64,000 bases of DNA from Perkinsela sp. pyNocScin1 (taxonomy: Eukaryota; Euglenozoa; Kinetoplastea; Prokinetoplastida; Perkinselidae), in assembly GCA_964019655.1 (NCBI GenBank), contig CAXHTR010000005.1, positions 1,302,001 through 1,366,000 on the forward strand. The letters run 5' to 3'. Each line of letters begins with the position of its first letter. The first letter of the stretch is position 1. The translations under genes and the position numbers were made by a program. Below the pieces are notes generated by a model. The model was not told where the DNA came from, did not search any database, and was given only the letters and a program-made list of their open reading frames with translations. This document shows positions 1-9,555 of the stretch, one piece after another.

Positions 1-189
1 GTTCAAAACATTCCGGAGACTGTGCGATGGCTAAAGATCCAAGAAAAGAACATCGTGGATAAAGCGATTCGCATCGGTGCGCTTCCCGAGAGCACTCTGA
101 AGCTCGATTTTCTCACGTGTGGGTTCACAAAGGTTTTGTGTGACAGAGAAAGCGATGCCAAGAGAGTGCAGATACAATATCGTTGGTAG
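1..189 (+). CDS. LRR family protein, subfamily B, C-terminal part (cut by window edge)
   Basis: The reading frame is open from the first base to TAG at 187-189 and encodes about 62 residues. It starts VQNIPETVRWL and continues through IGALPESTLKL to a tail ending DAKRVQIQYRW. The same order (VQNIPETVQWL, VGALPDNKLKL, DVERVQI) closes the next gene at 292-915, so this is its tandem duplicate, cut at the left. It holds the last two repeats and the capping segment. No VDENG-type tail is present. The remaining N-terminal part must lie left of the window. Confidence 0.8.
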   Translation, partial: VQNIPETVRWLKIQEKNIVDKAIRIGALPESTLKLDFLTCGFTKVLCDRESDAKRVQIQYRW

Positions 190-291
190 AAATATTGAAA
201 TCATGTAGAGAAGATATTGAGATTATAGGGTTGGCTGGAGTCGCAGCAAAGTAAACGTACTCGCATATTTCTCCTTCTCTCCATCTTTTGA

Positions 292-915
292 ATGCAATTT
301 CTTCTCACAATCGACTCCACCCTCGCCGGCCGCTGCGATCCGTCGATGCTGACCCAGCAACAGATGGTTGAGCTCTTTTTTACCCCAGACGAGCCCGACA
401 AATCAAGAAAAGACCTCAAGGGTGACCCCGATGACGCATGCACTTGGGAAGGCATCGAGTGCACAGAATCTGGAAATATACATCGGATCGAGTGGTGCTC
501 GTGGGCCTTCCAGCTGAAGGGCTCAATTGACTTCAAAATGTTTCCACTGCATGTGGATTTCATGAATCTGTACGACCAGGGGTTATACGGCGAGGTAGAC
601 ACGACTGCTCTACCAGACTCACTCGAAGAGCTGTGCCTACAGAATTGCTTGTTCACAGGGACAGTCGACCTCGGCAGCTTGCCCCCGCGAATGCGATGCT
701 TCGAGGTTTTGAACAACGAAATCACCGCCATGTGCAACGTGCAGAACATTCCCGAGACTGTGCAGTGGCTGACAGTCCGTGAGGAGCACATCATTAAGAA
801 GACAATCCATGTTGGTGCACTTCCTGATAACAAGCTGAAGCTCAAGTTTCTTGACTGTGGGTTCACAGAGGTCGTGTGTGCGAGAGCTAGCGATGTCGAA
901 CGAGTGCAGATCTAA
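292..915 (+). CDS. Secreted LRR protein, subfamily B (short)
   Basis: A 207-residue protein starting MQFLLTIDSTLAGRCDPSML, with a very short hydrophobic N-terminus. The cap has a Cys pair (about C50 and C57) in DPDDACTWEGIECTESGNI, like the CxWxGVxC cap of plant LRRNT_2 and of kinetoplastid PSA proteins. About four or five irregular repeats follow, the clearest being ALPDSLEELCLQNCLFTG and SLPPRMRCFEVLNNEI. The start is the first ATG after the pyrimidine tract CTCCTTCTCTCC, one base behind TTTTG. The closest relative is 8798-9442, which lies in the opposite cluster. It is the last + gene before a convergent junction. Function unknown; the extracellular location is inferred from the N-terminus. 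Confidence 0.85.
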   Translation: MQFLLTIDSTLAGRCDPSMLTQQQMVELFFTPDEPDKSRKDLKGDPDDACTWEGIECTESGNIHRIEWCSWAFQLKGSIDFKMFPLHVDFMNLYDQGLYGEVDTTALPDSLEELCLQNCLFTGTVDLGSLPPRMRCFEVLNNEITAMCNVQNIPETVQWLTVREEHIIKKTIHVGALPDNKLKLKFLDCGFTEVVCARASDVERVQI

Positions 916-1320
916 ACCTTTCTTTTGAGCAATGTAAAAAGTGTTATCTAATTCTTGAAAATTATCTCAGTGAATGACGAATGATTTGAATCATATTGGT
1001 AGATGCTTGGCTTCTGTTCTCCTATCTCTGTTTGTTTCTTCGTATGCTTTTTCTGTAATATGAGCCGTTGCAGGGATACTTTGATTGCAGAGGAATAGCC
1101 ATTTCCCCATTGTTCTGAGAAATTCACTACATGTAAAGATGGATATTTTGGAGTAGACACCCACTTCAAGAGTTAAAAACGCTTCGTCAGACATTCTCAT
1201 GAACATAAATGAAAAATCTACTCTAAGCTCTGAAATTTGAGCGCAACCGATAGTACGATATCCACAGATAGAGAGGTAATTTTCTAAGTTAACTTCCTTC
1301 AGCACAACGCTTCGGAGAAT
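916..1320. other. Convergent junction, no gene seen
   Basis: This is the space between the end of a + gene and the 3' end of a - strand pseudogene. A 104-residue open frame on the - strand (991-1305) shows no LRR pattern and I do not call it. No RNA gene recognised. Confidence 0.5.
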
Positions 1321-2070
1321 TCAACGCCTATTCATATAGATTACCTGCCGCTCCCACTCGTGCACATCTCCGTTTTCATCGCGCGCTTTTTTGACGGACC
1401 TTTCAGGAGGGTCCATAAAGCGCTGTCCTATTAACAAAAAATGCATACAACCGCTCCCAGATCCAAGAACCACTGTTTCGCTCACGCTGTCGCCGCAAAG
1501 GCCTACATAATGAGCTCGATATTGCGTGACTCCATCGCCGACGGCAGATTTTTGAGGTCAATCTCTCCACTGATTTTTTTCTGCTCGCGTCGAATTCGAC
1601 GACTGTGTCCGGAAGATCCGCGAGTGCGCAACTGCCATTGAAATCATTAAATTTCAAGTCGATGTGCTGCTATTTTCGTGGGAAGGCTTTGCACTCGATT
1701 GGACCGTTTGTGTCTATTCAAACAAAGATCGAGTCGTTTGATATTCGAAGGAAGTGCAGATGCATCCAATGAACCACCCAGTTTGAAAGTCTGTATATAT
1801 AAACTCTCGACGAGCGTCGGGATGAACCCCCATGGAAACTGCTTGGCCTTGAATTTGACTCCAAAGATAGTAATTTTCGTACATTGGTACATTCGGTCAA
1901 TGACTTATCGCACACATCCGTAAAATTCTGATTGCAGTCCTGAAACTCGACCTTTTCGGGATCATCAAGGCATTCGAGGATTATAACGTAAGCGTTTGAT
2001 CGGAAAGCGATTCGTAGTCGAGGCGGCCGAGTGCTGGATCAATAGATGAAATCGAGAAGATGGAGAGCAT
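1321..2070 (-). pseudogene. LRR family pseudogene, subfamily A, several frameshifts
   Basis: Read on the - strand from ATG at 2070-2068, the sequence gives MLSIFSISSIDPALGRLDYE then SLSDQTL, followed by a stop. The rest of a subfamily A gene can be followed only by changing frame: EFQDCNQNFTDVCDK, then KQFPWGFIPTLVESLYIQ, GSLDASALPSNIKRLDL, NDFNGSCALADLPDTVV, and a tail RDENGDVHEWERQ that stops at 1323-1321. Order and spacing match the intact gene at 5269-6132. Both ends of the ancestral gene are therefore present, and it was lost by several small indels rather than by truncation. Confidence 0.85.
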
Positions 2071-2511
2071 TTCTTTGTTTACAAAAACTAAAAAGAATGA
2101 GATAGGAAACGATGAAAACATTCAAAGCACTGATTTCTAGCTCTCAGCCTATTTGCTTATATGCGTTATCTATAAAGTATATATAGTCTATATAGGATAG
2201 GAAGAGGAGTCCGAAATAATGCAAATTTTTGGTGTTGCATAATTTCAGAAAGTAGGGTGTTGCAAGATCACACGCCGGGTCCAATTCACAGTCTTTTATT
2301 GCACGTGAAATATACCATCAAAACGCAGCGCTTACATGGGAGTGCTGACGGAAGCGCGCACCACTCTCTTCTTTCTTTGCGAGCTATAGCCCCGCATCTG
2401 CTTTATTCGAATCTACATATCAGCTGCTCCATCGAATTCAAGGAAAACATTTGCATAGCGAAGACGGAACAAAACTTTCGACATCATCACAAAAACTATT
2501 CTATGTCACCT
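2071..2511. other. Intergenic, no gene seen
   Basis: An AT-rich patch with repeated TATATAG-like motifs lies at about 2168-2200. Nothing else can be supported. Confidence 0.4.
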
Positions 2512-3354
2512 TCACACACTGCTCTCCACGCCTTCAGCTCGCATCGACTGCCGCCGCAGCTCTTTGTGAAACACTGTGCCCATGTCGGCGTAGTACGCGT
2601 AGTACTGCGAGTCGTTCCCGTGCGGGTTGGCAGCGACAGCGCCCACGGGCCGAACGCTTATTCGCGAATCGATAGGAAAATCGTCCAAGGCGACGACCTT
2701 TGGCGGCTTCCCGCCGCGTTCGTAGCGGATTTTGATGCGCTTCAAGTCCTTTGGGAGCGTTTCGCTCGCGACGTAGACTGGGTCACGGATTAAGCCAATG
2801 ATGCAAAGGAGACGAAGTGACTGTGGCAGGTCGACCAGCTGGATCGGCCCAGCCCAGAAGCCCTCTGTGAGAATAAACTCTTCCATCCGGCGGGGGAGGC
2901 GGTGCATTTCCATCGAGTGGGCAAATTTGAGCGTCTCCGATGCTGGTAGCTGTTTCAGAAAGACATTCCGAGCGAAAAAGTAGCGCAGGTCCCTCGGCAG
3001 CTGCGAGGCGCTCCAGGGGCGCTCAGCAGTGAGGTGCGTGAGGTGGACGTACTGGAGCGTCCCGGGCAGCCAGCGGAGGTCGATGACGGCGTTGTCTCCG
3101 AGCAGTTTCTTAAAACAGACGAGGGCGGTCATTTCGCCCCGCGTGCACTCGATGCCACGCCACTGGCAGATGTCTTCTGGGTCTGTGGCCTGCTCTCGGA
3201 TGAAGTTGGCCGTTGTGAAGTGGATGGGGTTGCCGGCGAAATCGCCGAAGAGGAGGTTGAGCGAGGTTCGCTGGAGGGCTTGGTGCGCAGGGGAAATCGT
3301 AAGGCTTTGACTGAGGCCATCGGAGCAGAGTGCAAAGAGGACTGAAGGGAGCAT
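2512..3354 (-). CDS. Secreted LRR protein, subfamily C
   Basis: A 280-residue protein with N-terminus MLPSVLFALCSDGLSQS. The cap DPEDICQWRGIECTRGEM carries C63 and C70. The subfamily C landmarks follow: LRWLPGTLQYVHLTHL, LPRDLRYFFARNVFL, LPRRMEEFILTEGF and DLPQSLRLLCIIGL. After the repeats there is a basic segment (KRIKIRYERGGKPPK) and VVALDDFPIDSRISV, the VDxRV-like tail shared with 3921-4613 and 14779-15459, and then about 45 extra residues rich in Tyr and Ala. The repeats are less regular than in subfamily A, with few N-x-F-x-G turns. It belongs to the - cluster. Function unknown. Confidence 0.85.
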   Translation of the reverse strand: MLPSVLFALCSDGLSQSLTISPAHQALQRTSLNLLFGDFAGNPIHFTTANFIREQATDPEDICQWRGIECTRGEMTALVCFKKLLGDNAVIDLRWLPGTLQYVHLTHLTAERPWSASQLPRDLRYFFARNVFLKQLPASETLKFAHSMEMHRLPRRMEEFILTEGFWAGPIQLVDLPQSLRLLCIIGLIRDPVYVASETLPKDLKRIKIRYERGGKPPKVVALDDFPIDSRISVRPVGAVAANPHGNDSQYYAYYADMGTVFHKELRRQSMRAEGVESSV

Positions 3355-3920
3355 TTTTAGAAATTATACGAAAATGAAAGTGGGGAAATGTATCAGCGGT
3401 GAAGACATTTTGATTGCGGCATCAGAATGGATTTTCGGAGTTGAAGGTGCCATGTTGCGCCAAAAAGTACGATTACTTCGATTCAAAACATTCATTGTGT
3501 TTGAAAGAGAATAACTTTTTGCACACAGATGAAGTCTGATAGAACCCGAAGGGCTTTCCTAGATTTATAAGGATAATGATAATTCTTACCCACCTTGAGA
3601 TTACAGATTCTATAATCCTGGTCGCGGTCAGCATTCATGTCCCGATCATCCCTGTTTGACAGAATAAATTTTTGCGGCCCGAAGCACTGAATAAAAAGAA
3701 ATTTGATTTTTTTCTAACAGAAAACCACGTATAATGTCGGTCCGACTCTTAATGAATTTTCTTTGCCATTCTGCATTTTCGATATCAATGCCCCAATGAC
3801 GTCTGCATACCTTTGCCATCTCTAAGAAACACCTTGTAAGCTTTTCTTTCAATCATTTGCATTACAATGTAATTTGCCCTCGATCGGGCCCTCTTCAACG
3901 AAAGAAGAAGATAGCGCATA
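3355..3920. other. Intergenic, no gene seen
   Basis: A 68-residue open frame on the - strand (3646-3852) opens with TTG rather than ATG and shows no family pattern, so it is not called. No RNA gene recognised. Confidence 0.4.
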
Positions 3921-4613
3921 CTATGCCTTCACCCGCCAGTCTGCTACCTCTCCATCTAACACAACGACCTTTGGGCGCTTGAGGCCGAGATTCGCCATGT
4001 ACAGCACAACCGACTGCAGCGACGCCGGAAGCGCTTCGTTCAACACAACTGCGGTGTGAAAGTTATTTCCATGAAGCGTCAGCATCCGAAGCTTCGGCGG
4101 GAGCGCTGTGAGCCTTATAACCCCATAGAATTTGTTTCGAGTAAGCTGAGCGCTCTCCATCGCCGGCGGAAGGGTGTCGACGCGCAGTGACCCGCTCAGC
4201 TGGCACCGGCGAAAGTCCATGTCTTGGAGACCCCGTGGGAGCATTCTCGTGTGCAATTTCTGCTTCAGTGGCAATCCGTCCATCCGAACGACTTTGAGTG
4301 TTGGCGGGAGCCACTCGAGGCGTAGGTGCACACCTTTCATTCCCTCGACTGCATCAAAATTGATGCCATCGTCCCATCGAATCTTTTCGATCTTCTGGCT
4401 GACGCACTGGACACCGCGCCACTCGCAGGGGCGGTCACTCGTCAGAAAGTGCTCGCTGACGAGGTTGTGTGCGTTGGCGAAGTCGCCGAGCGCATCGCGT
4501 GACTCGACGTCCAGCAGGCGCTGCATGCACATGGTTTGCATCTCTTGGAACTCTTTTGGGCTGATACGATGCGGTCGGGGATCAGTGCTGAGAAGCACGA
4601 GGGTTTTGAGCAT
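3921..4613 (-). CDS. Secreted LRR protein, subfamily C
   Basis: A 230-residue protein. I start it at MLKTLVLLSTDPRPHR, which gives the usual short hydrophobic N-terminus; an in-frame ATG 33 bases upstream would add MNFRLPSFYLF and a longer signal. The cap is DRPCEWRGVQCVSQKIEKI. Repeats include EWLPPTLKVVRMDGL, MLPRGLQDMDFRRCQLSGSL, TLPPAMESAQLTRNKFYG, ALPPKLRMLTLHGNNFH and ALPASLQSVVLYMANL. It ends PKVVVLDGEVADWRVKA, the VDxRV-type tail. A plain subfamily C member; its function cannot be read from the sequence. Confidence 0.85.
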   Translation of the reverse strand: MLKTLVLLSTDPRPHRISPKEFQEMQTMCMQRLLDVESRDALGDFANAHNLVSEHFLTSDRPCEWRGVQCVSQKIEKIRWDDGINFDAVEGMKGVHLRLEWLPPTLKVVRMDGLPLKQKLHTRMLPRGLQDMDFRRCQLSGSLRVDTLPPAMESAQLTRNKFYGVIRLTALPPKLRMLTLHGNNFHTAVVLNEALPASLQSVVLYMANLGLKRPKVVVLDGEVADWRVKA

Positions 4614-5268
4614 AAATAAGTAAAAAGAAGGTAAACGGAAATTCAACTACAATGAACTGAATATGATGAGGATCAAAAAGAAAATCTTTCTAAAAGGGAA
4701 TAGGCATCGGTTTCGAAGGTGTGTGACCTGGCGTACTTAAGTTGTGTCTCTAAAAAAGTGATAGGTACCTGCTTGGGCTCAAGCTATTTTCGACCTTGTA
4801 TCACTGAGGCATAGCATGCAAATTCTTCATTGAATTGAGATAGTGAATATCGAGCCCAAATTTGCCTCGGAATTCTTTGAAAAGAGATTTTACACGTTTA
4901 TAAGCTATGTTTGATGAAATGAAGTGCAAAACATTCTTAGGTGCACTGATAAAAGGCATCAAGGGCAATTTTTCATTTTGGAATCTGTAGAACAGCGCAA
5001 CAAGACATGCTTAACTTCCTTATCAAGTAAAAGTCACATTTCCTGAAAGACACTTCTATAGAACAGCACGAGCGCTCTGTTCACTCTCAAAGCCACACGC
5101 ATGTTCGATGTTTCATAGGAACATGTTACTAAAATACATCAGAATAGTGAAATGGTCGAATTTCGGGCGATAATCCCGCCGATGATCATCCTAAATTATC
5201 ATTGAATCTTTATGTCTTTACCCGTTATAATCTTCTCAGTCACGAAAATCTCTCTTTCGTAAGCGCCC
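4614..5268. other. Intergenic, no gene seen
   Basis: There is no ORF with family features and no RNA gene that I recognise. The stretch is AT-rich, with ordinary low-complexity patches. Confidence 0.4.
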
Positions 5269-6132
5269 CTATTTACTCCATGAACAGCGCCGTATCGCCT
5301 CCTGCCACGCGTGCTCTTGCCCGTCTTCATCGACGACATATTCCAGCCGATCACTCTTCAGCTTGAAATGCATCGGAGGCGCCGCCTTTGACAGCACTGC
5401 TTTGCTCCCCATTTCCTTGTTGTTCACAACATCAATCTTGTGCAGGGTTCGTGGAAGCTCCCCGAGCAGCCGCACATCGCCCGACAGGGCGTTACTTTGC
5501 AGATCAAGGACTTCTATTCGTCTTGGCAGCTTTTCGACGCTGAAAGATCCCGAAAGCTTGTTTTTGCTGAGCGTGAGGTACTCCATTGCCTCTGGCATTT
5601 CATTCAACGAAAGTTCGCCACTAAATTCGTTGTTGTTCGCATCCAAGGTCACGAGTGTGTCGGGGAGATCACCCAGGGCACAGCTTCCACTGAAATTATT
5701 TAGATAGAGGAAGATGCTCTCGACGCTTGGTGGAAACGCTGCAAAATTGATCGACCCATGCAGCTTGTTCTCTGATACATCGAAGAACTCTATGTGTCGA
5801 GGCAAAACAGCTGTGTCAAGCGTTCCATGGGCATCGCAATTTGATATCCCGAAAGAGCGGACGAGCGCCGGAATGAATTCGAAGGGAAACTGTTTCTCTG
5901 TGAATTTACTCATAGAGAGATTGATTCTCGTCACACGATCATCTTTGCACACAATGCAGCCCCATTCCGATATATCTTTGAAGTTATTCTTTTCGTCGAG
6001 GAAGGCTAATGTCGAGCGGCTCTTTATTCCACCGATGAGCGTCTCCATCAAGGCCTGGTCGGAGAGGGAGTCGTAGTCGAGGCGACCGAGATGTGGGTCG
6101 GCGAAGGTGAGGGTGCGTGCGATGGGTAGCAT
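5269..6132 (-). CDS. Secreted LRR protein, subfamily A
   Basis: A 287-residue protein that shows the subfamily A plan well. It has N-terminus MLPIARTLTFADPHLGRLDY, then SLSDQALMETLIGGI, and a cap ISEWGCIVCKDDRVTRI in which the usual first Cys is replaced and a C-x-x-C has formed instead. About eight repeats run from VLPRHIEFFDVSENKLHG through DLPDTLVTLDANNNEFSG to KLPRRIEVLDLQSNALSG. The tail is LEYVVDEDGQEHAWQEAI. The intact homologue of the pseudogene at 1321-2070, and close to 15525-16361 and 21316-22191 on the other strand (shared QFPFEFIP), so this lineage is scattered over several clusters. Confidence 0.9.
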   Translation of the reverse strand: MLPIARTLTFADPHLGRLDYDSLSDQALMETLIGGIKSRSTLAFLDEKNNFKDISEWGCIVCKDDRVTRINLSMSKFTEKQFPFEFIPALVRSFGISNCDAHGTLDTAVLPRHIEFFDVSENKLHGSINFAAFPPSVESIFLYLNNFSGSCALGDLPDTLVTLDANNNEFSGELSLNEMPEAMEYLTLSKNKLSGSFSVEKLPRRIEVLDLQSNALSGDVRLLGELPRTLHKIDVVNNKEMGSKAVLSKAAPPMHFKLKSDRLEYVVDEDGQEHAWQEAIRRCSWSK

Positions 6133-6432
6133 TTGAAAGTCAAATTACGTAAGTAGAGAAAAAAAGATATCTGTGCACTTGACTTTGATCAGGTGTTTTA
6201 TCCTCACGTACTCGTACTCGCTGATTATGGGTCCACGTTGATCCTAGTCTACTGCGAGTACATCAGCATCATATCGAGCGAATAAAAGTGATAGAAAGCA
6301 ACGATATACGCTCAAGCGAATCCAAAGTCGTGCGCCACCTTTATCAAATAAAATAAAAATTATTTCATATGCGAATGGGGTCTCTGCTCATCCCCTGATG
6401 TACACTTATCCCATTCCGATGCACAGCCTCTT
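6133..6432. other. Intergenic, no gene seen
   Basis: About 300 bases with no supported feature. Confidence 0.4.
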
Positions 6433-7365
6433 TCAGCCATACATTTCGTACTTTGCCCCGCCTACTGCGCCCACTGATGCGCCAGGCTTTTTCTGCACTG
6501 CCAAAAATTCCTTTTGGAGTGCGTGCACCTCGCCATTCTCATCCACAACGGCGCTGAGCATATTTTGGTTCACATAGACAGAACCCTCGCGTATTGACTT
6601 CGCAACGACCGCCGTGCCCTGCAGCGCATTGAACTCGACGCTCACAGTAAATTCCTTCAGAATATGCGCAACATGCACAAGACGGAGACAGCCGTCAAAT
6701 TTGTTGTTGTGCAGCTCAATTTTTTCGATCTGCGCTGGCAGCGCGTCGAGGACGATATCCCCCGAAAAAGAATTATTTCCTGCTCGAAGGACTTTCAATG
6801 GGGTTGGCAGCTTTCCAAAGCATAGACTTCCGCTCATTTCGTTACTATCAATATTGAGAATTTGAAGGTCCTTAGGTAGGTGCTCAAGATCACAGGTCCC
6901 ACTAATGGCACAGAGCTGCAGATGAATTTCGTTCAGTTTCAGCGTTAACACTTTGAAATCGACTGGCCCACCGATCCATGCCCTAATTTTGAGGTACGTA
7001 AGTCCACTTGGAAGGTTCTCTGGGCTGAAATCTATGTTTGTCATACTGTGCTGGTAAGAGAAGTTTTTGACATGCGGTGGAATCCACTTCAGATCGAGGC
7101 CGGTTGACTCAGAATGCCATGGGAACTGCCAGCTGATCGCAGTGACATGGTCGTCTGTGTCAAAAAAGACGGCGTTCCATTCTTTTATGTCAGTGAAATT
7201 GCCATTGAAGTCGGTGAAATTTGCGTTATTAGTTTGTGACAGTGGAGTGACGAGGAGCTCCATGAGTGTCTGCTCGGATAGCGACTCGTAGTCGAAGCGG
7301 CCAAGGGGCAGGTCAGCTGTGCTGATAATTATTAGAGTCAGATGAAAGGCAGTGCTTTGGAACAT
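6433..7365 (-). CDS. Secreted LRR protein, subfamily A, Cys-less cap
   Basis: A 310-residue protein, N-terminus MFQSTAFHLTLIIISTADLP followed by LGRFDYESLSEQTLMELLV. The cap reads IKEWNAVFFDTDDHVTAISW: Trp and the V-x-x-I strand are kept, but both cap cysteines are gone. Repeats include NLPSGLTYLKI, HLPKDLQILNIDSNEMSG, KLPTPLKVLRAGNNSFSG and ALPAQIEKIELHNNKFDG. The tail is MLSAVVDENGEVHALQKEF followed by a Gly/Ala-rich end. Its signal-like segment (TAFHLTLIII) is longer than in most members. Function unknown. Confidence 0.9.
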   Translation of the reverse strand: MFQSTAFHLTLIIISTADLPLGRFDYESLSEQTLMELLVTPLSQTNNANFTDFNGNFTDIKEWNAVFFDTDDHVTAISWQFPWHSESTGLDLKWIPPHVKNFSYQHSMTNIDFSPENLPSGLTYLKIRAWIGGPVDFKVLTLKLNEIHLQLCAISGTCDLEHLPKDLQILNIDSNEMSGSLCFGKLPTPLKVLRAGNNSFSGDIVLDALPAQIEKIELHNNKFDGCLRLVHVAHILKEFTVSVEFNALQGTAVVAKSIREGSVYVNQNMLSAVVDENGEVHALQKEFLAVQKKPGASVGAVGGAKYEMYG

Positions 7366-7441
7366 GGAAAGTCGTCGAGAAAGGTAATCAGCAAAGAAAT
7401 ATCTCTAAGTCAGGAAGGAATCGCATCTTTTAAATATTCAT

Positions 7442-8077
7442 CTACTGCATACTGTTGAATACTTTCTTGCTTGCTTTGTCACTCGCCAGAAGCGGCCGGG
7501 CACGCGGCGTGTGTGCACCAGCAGCGCCGCGCAAGTTAACATTGACAAGTGACTTTGGCAAATCAGTATACACGACGCCGTATCTGTCGAACTGATTGGC
7601 GGCGAGAAAGATCCGCTCAATTTTGGGTGGTAAGTCCATCAGTATGATGCTGCCTGTGAGATTGTTCGATGCCATATTGAAAATAATGAGGCTTGATGGA
7701 AGCGTTCGCAGGTTAATTGACCCGAAGAACGCGTTTGTGTTCAGGTGGACCGAGCGGGCGGCGATCGGCAGCAGCCGGGTGTCGAGCTGGTCGTGCTGCC
7801 CGCACTTGTCGATGCTCAGGCGCTCGACGGTGCTCGGAACGTACGCAAAGCACAGCTTTCCTGGCGACCGGTTGGAGAAGATGATGGAGGTGATGGAACC
7901 AGTGCCGTCGCATGTGACCCCTGTCCATTCGCAGTAGTTCTCAACGCCCATGTCACGGAGGCTGATGATGAAAGACTCATGCGCTTCTGCAAAGAACTCA
8001 TCCATCAGTCGCCGCTGATAGGCGTAGTGGGGTGCTTGTTCCTTCTCAGTGGTGAGGATGAGCTGAAGAAAAGACAT
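7442..8077 (-). CDS. Secreted LRR protein, subfamily D
   Basis: A 211-residue protein. The N-terminus MSFLQLILTTEKEQAPHYAY leads into QRRLMDEFFAEAHESF, an opening shared in part with 10688-11365. The cap NYCEWTGVTCDGTGSI has the full Cys pair. The subfamily D pattern follows: YVPSTVERLSIDKCGQ, LDTRLLPIAARSVHLNTNAFFG, TLPSSLIIFNMASNNLTG, DLPPKIERIFLAANQFD, then VVYTDLPKSLVNVNL. The protein ends soon after the last repeat, with no VDENG or VDxRV tail. Its stop lies 77 bases from the start of 6433-7365, with no room for a large promoter. Confidence 0.88.
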   Translation of the reverse strand: MSFLQLILTTEKEQAPHYAYQRRLMDEFFAEAHESFIISLRDMGVENYCEWTGVTCDGTGSITSIIFSNRSPGKLCFAYVPSTVERLSIDKCGQHDQLDTRLLPIAARSVHLNTNAFFGSINLRTLPSSLIIFNMASNNLTGSIILMDLPPKIERIFLAANQFDRYGVVYTDLPKSLVNVNLRGAAGAHTPRARPLLASDKASKKVFNSMQ

Positions 8078-8797
8078 TCGAATGTGCTAAGAGGAAGGTT
8101 TGGGATTGCCTGGAAATGTTGGCAGAGAAAATATATGAGTCCAGATTACAGTGGATAATTTTCTGCGTAGCATGCAGGGTACCAGCGCTGCACAATATAC
8201 GCATCTCTCTGGCTTGATGTCCCAGTATTCAAACCGTATTCCCGTCAAATTGAGGAATCTGGCGCGAGACTCGTCTCGAATTTCATGTAAAATCGACCTT
8301 GAACAATTTTCAGAGCATGGACTGTATGCCAGGGTTTGAAGCCCATTTCGGTGATTTCATCAATCACTGTGACCGGTTGATGGAGAAATATTCTGATTCC
8401 ATCAATTTCAGTGAATATTCAAAAATTCTCATCTTTGCCCCCCCCCCCCCCCCCCGGGCAGAGCATGAATAGTTTTCATGCAAACATTAAGCTATGATGG
8501 AATCGCTCTTATACGCATCAATTTTCTTTTTCGCCGAAATCCATCCAATTGGTGGAATCCACATCTGGGATGAATCCCCAGCTACAAGAGGAAACTTTCT
8601 CGGGTCAGTGTCTCCAGGGGCTCAAAACATAAAAATATGACCGAGGCCACGCTTGAAGGCCTTGGCATTCATTTTCATCATGCATTTTCAATTCAAATAG
8701 AATCTAGCGTGAAAAATCTTTTCGCTCCGTATGACGCCTACGCAGCGTAAAAGCACTATTTCTTATCAATATAAATTCATCACATTCATCGATTTCA
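8078..8797. other. Intergenic with a long C run
   Basis: There is no supported gene in these 720 bases. The one notable item is a run of about 17 C at 8439-8455 ending in GGG (listed separately). Confidence 0.5.
8439..8455. repeat. Homopolymer C tract (about 17)
   Basis: An uninterrupted C run in AT-rich intergenic DNA, followed by GGGCAGAG. By contrast the run at 23838-23847 is only about 9-10 C. The length should be treated as uncertain because such runs are error-prone in both sequencing and replication. Confidence 0.9.
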
Positions 8798-9442
8798 TCA
8801 AAACTCGCTCTCCAGGTTGAGAATGACCCGCTTTGCGTCTTCCGGGTTCTCGTACGTGACACGATCGATCCCACATCTTATAAGATTAATATCGTAGTCT
8901 GTCCCCTCCGGAAGTGCACCAACGTGGAGATCCGTATGCTGCAGGTATTCCTCAGCGATTCGGATGCAATCAAGGCCCCTGGGAAGGTTCACTACGTTTA
9001 TCAGCGCACTTATTCTGTTCTTCACGATATGCAAGTCCGTGAAGCCCCGCGGAAGGTTCCCAAAATCGAGCGTTCCAGTGAAATAGCAACTCGTCAGGTA
9101 CAGCTCTTCCATTGTGTCTGGAAAGGCCAGCAAGTCGATTTCGCCCACCAATTCTTGATAGGAGAGATTGAGGAGCTCGAGGCGATGCGGGAGCATCTGG
9201 AAGTTGATGCTTCCAAAGAGCGCAATGAATCGTGCGGGCCAGTCTATCTCCCCGACGTTGCCCTCGTCGTCGCACGCAACTTGTATCCACGTGCATGCGT
9301 CATCTGGGTCGCCACCCAGCCTCGAGCGAGCGACCTCTGGATTGTCTGGGGTGAAAAACAGCTCCATTCGCTGGTGGTCAGTGAGCATGGATGGATCGAT
9401 ACGGCCAGATGGGTGGCTGTCGACTGTAAGGATAGAAAGCAT
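8798..9442 (-). CDS. Secreted LRR protein, subfamily B (short)
   Basis: A 214-residue protein, sister of 292-915 on the other strand. N-terminus MLSILTVDSHPSGRIDPSML, then TDHQRMELFFTPDNPEVARS and a cap DPDDACTWIQVACDDEGNVG in which the usual GV is replaced by QV. Repeats: MLPHRLELLNLSYQELVG, AFPDTMEELYLTSCYFTG, NLPRGFTDLHIVKNRI, then NLPRGLDCIRIAEEYL and VGALPEGTDYDINLI, as in the other two B members. It ends DAKRVILNLESEF. Presence in two opposed clusters implies movement or inversion of copies. Function unknown. Confidence 0.9.
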   Translation of the reverse strand: MLSILTVDSHPSGRIDPSMLTDHQRMELFFTPDNPEVARSRLGGDPDDACTWIQVACDDEGNVGEIDWPARFIALFGSINFQMLPHRLELLNLSYQELVGEIDLLAFPDTMEELYLTSCYFTGTLDFGNLPRGFTDLHIVKNRISALINVVNLPRGLDCIRIAEEYLQHTDLHVGALPEGTDYDINLIRCGIDRVTYENPEDAKRVILNLESEF

Positions 9443-9555
9443 TTTTGGTAATGATCTGTGTAAAAGTGACGTTATAAACTTTTAAGTAAACCGATGGGCA
9501 TATTGAAAATATGTCGATGGGCATGAATTGAAAATCTCTTTTCAAAATCACTCAT

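Noticed and set aside
991-1305. 104-residue open frame on the - strand
   Set aside because: No LRR or cap pattern and lies in a convergent junction; probably chance.
3646-3852. 68-residue open frame on the - strand
   Set aside because: Opens with TTG, no family pattern, no neighbour support.
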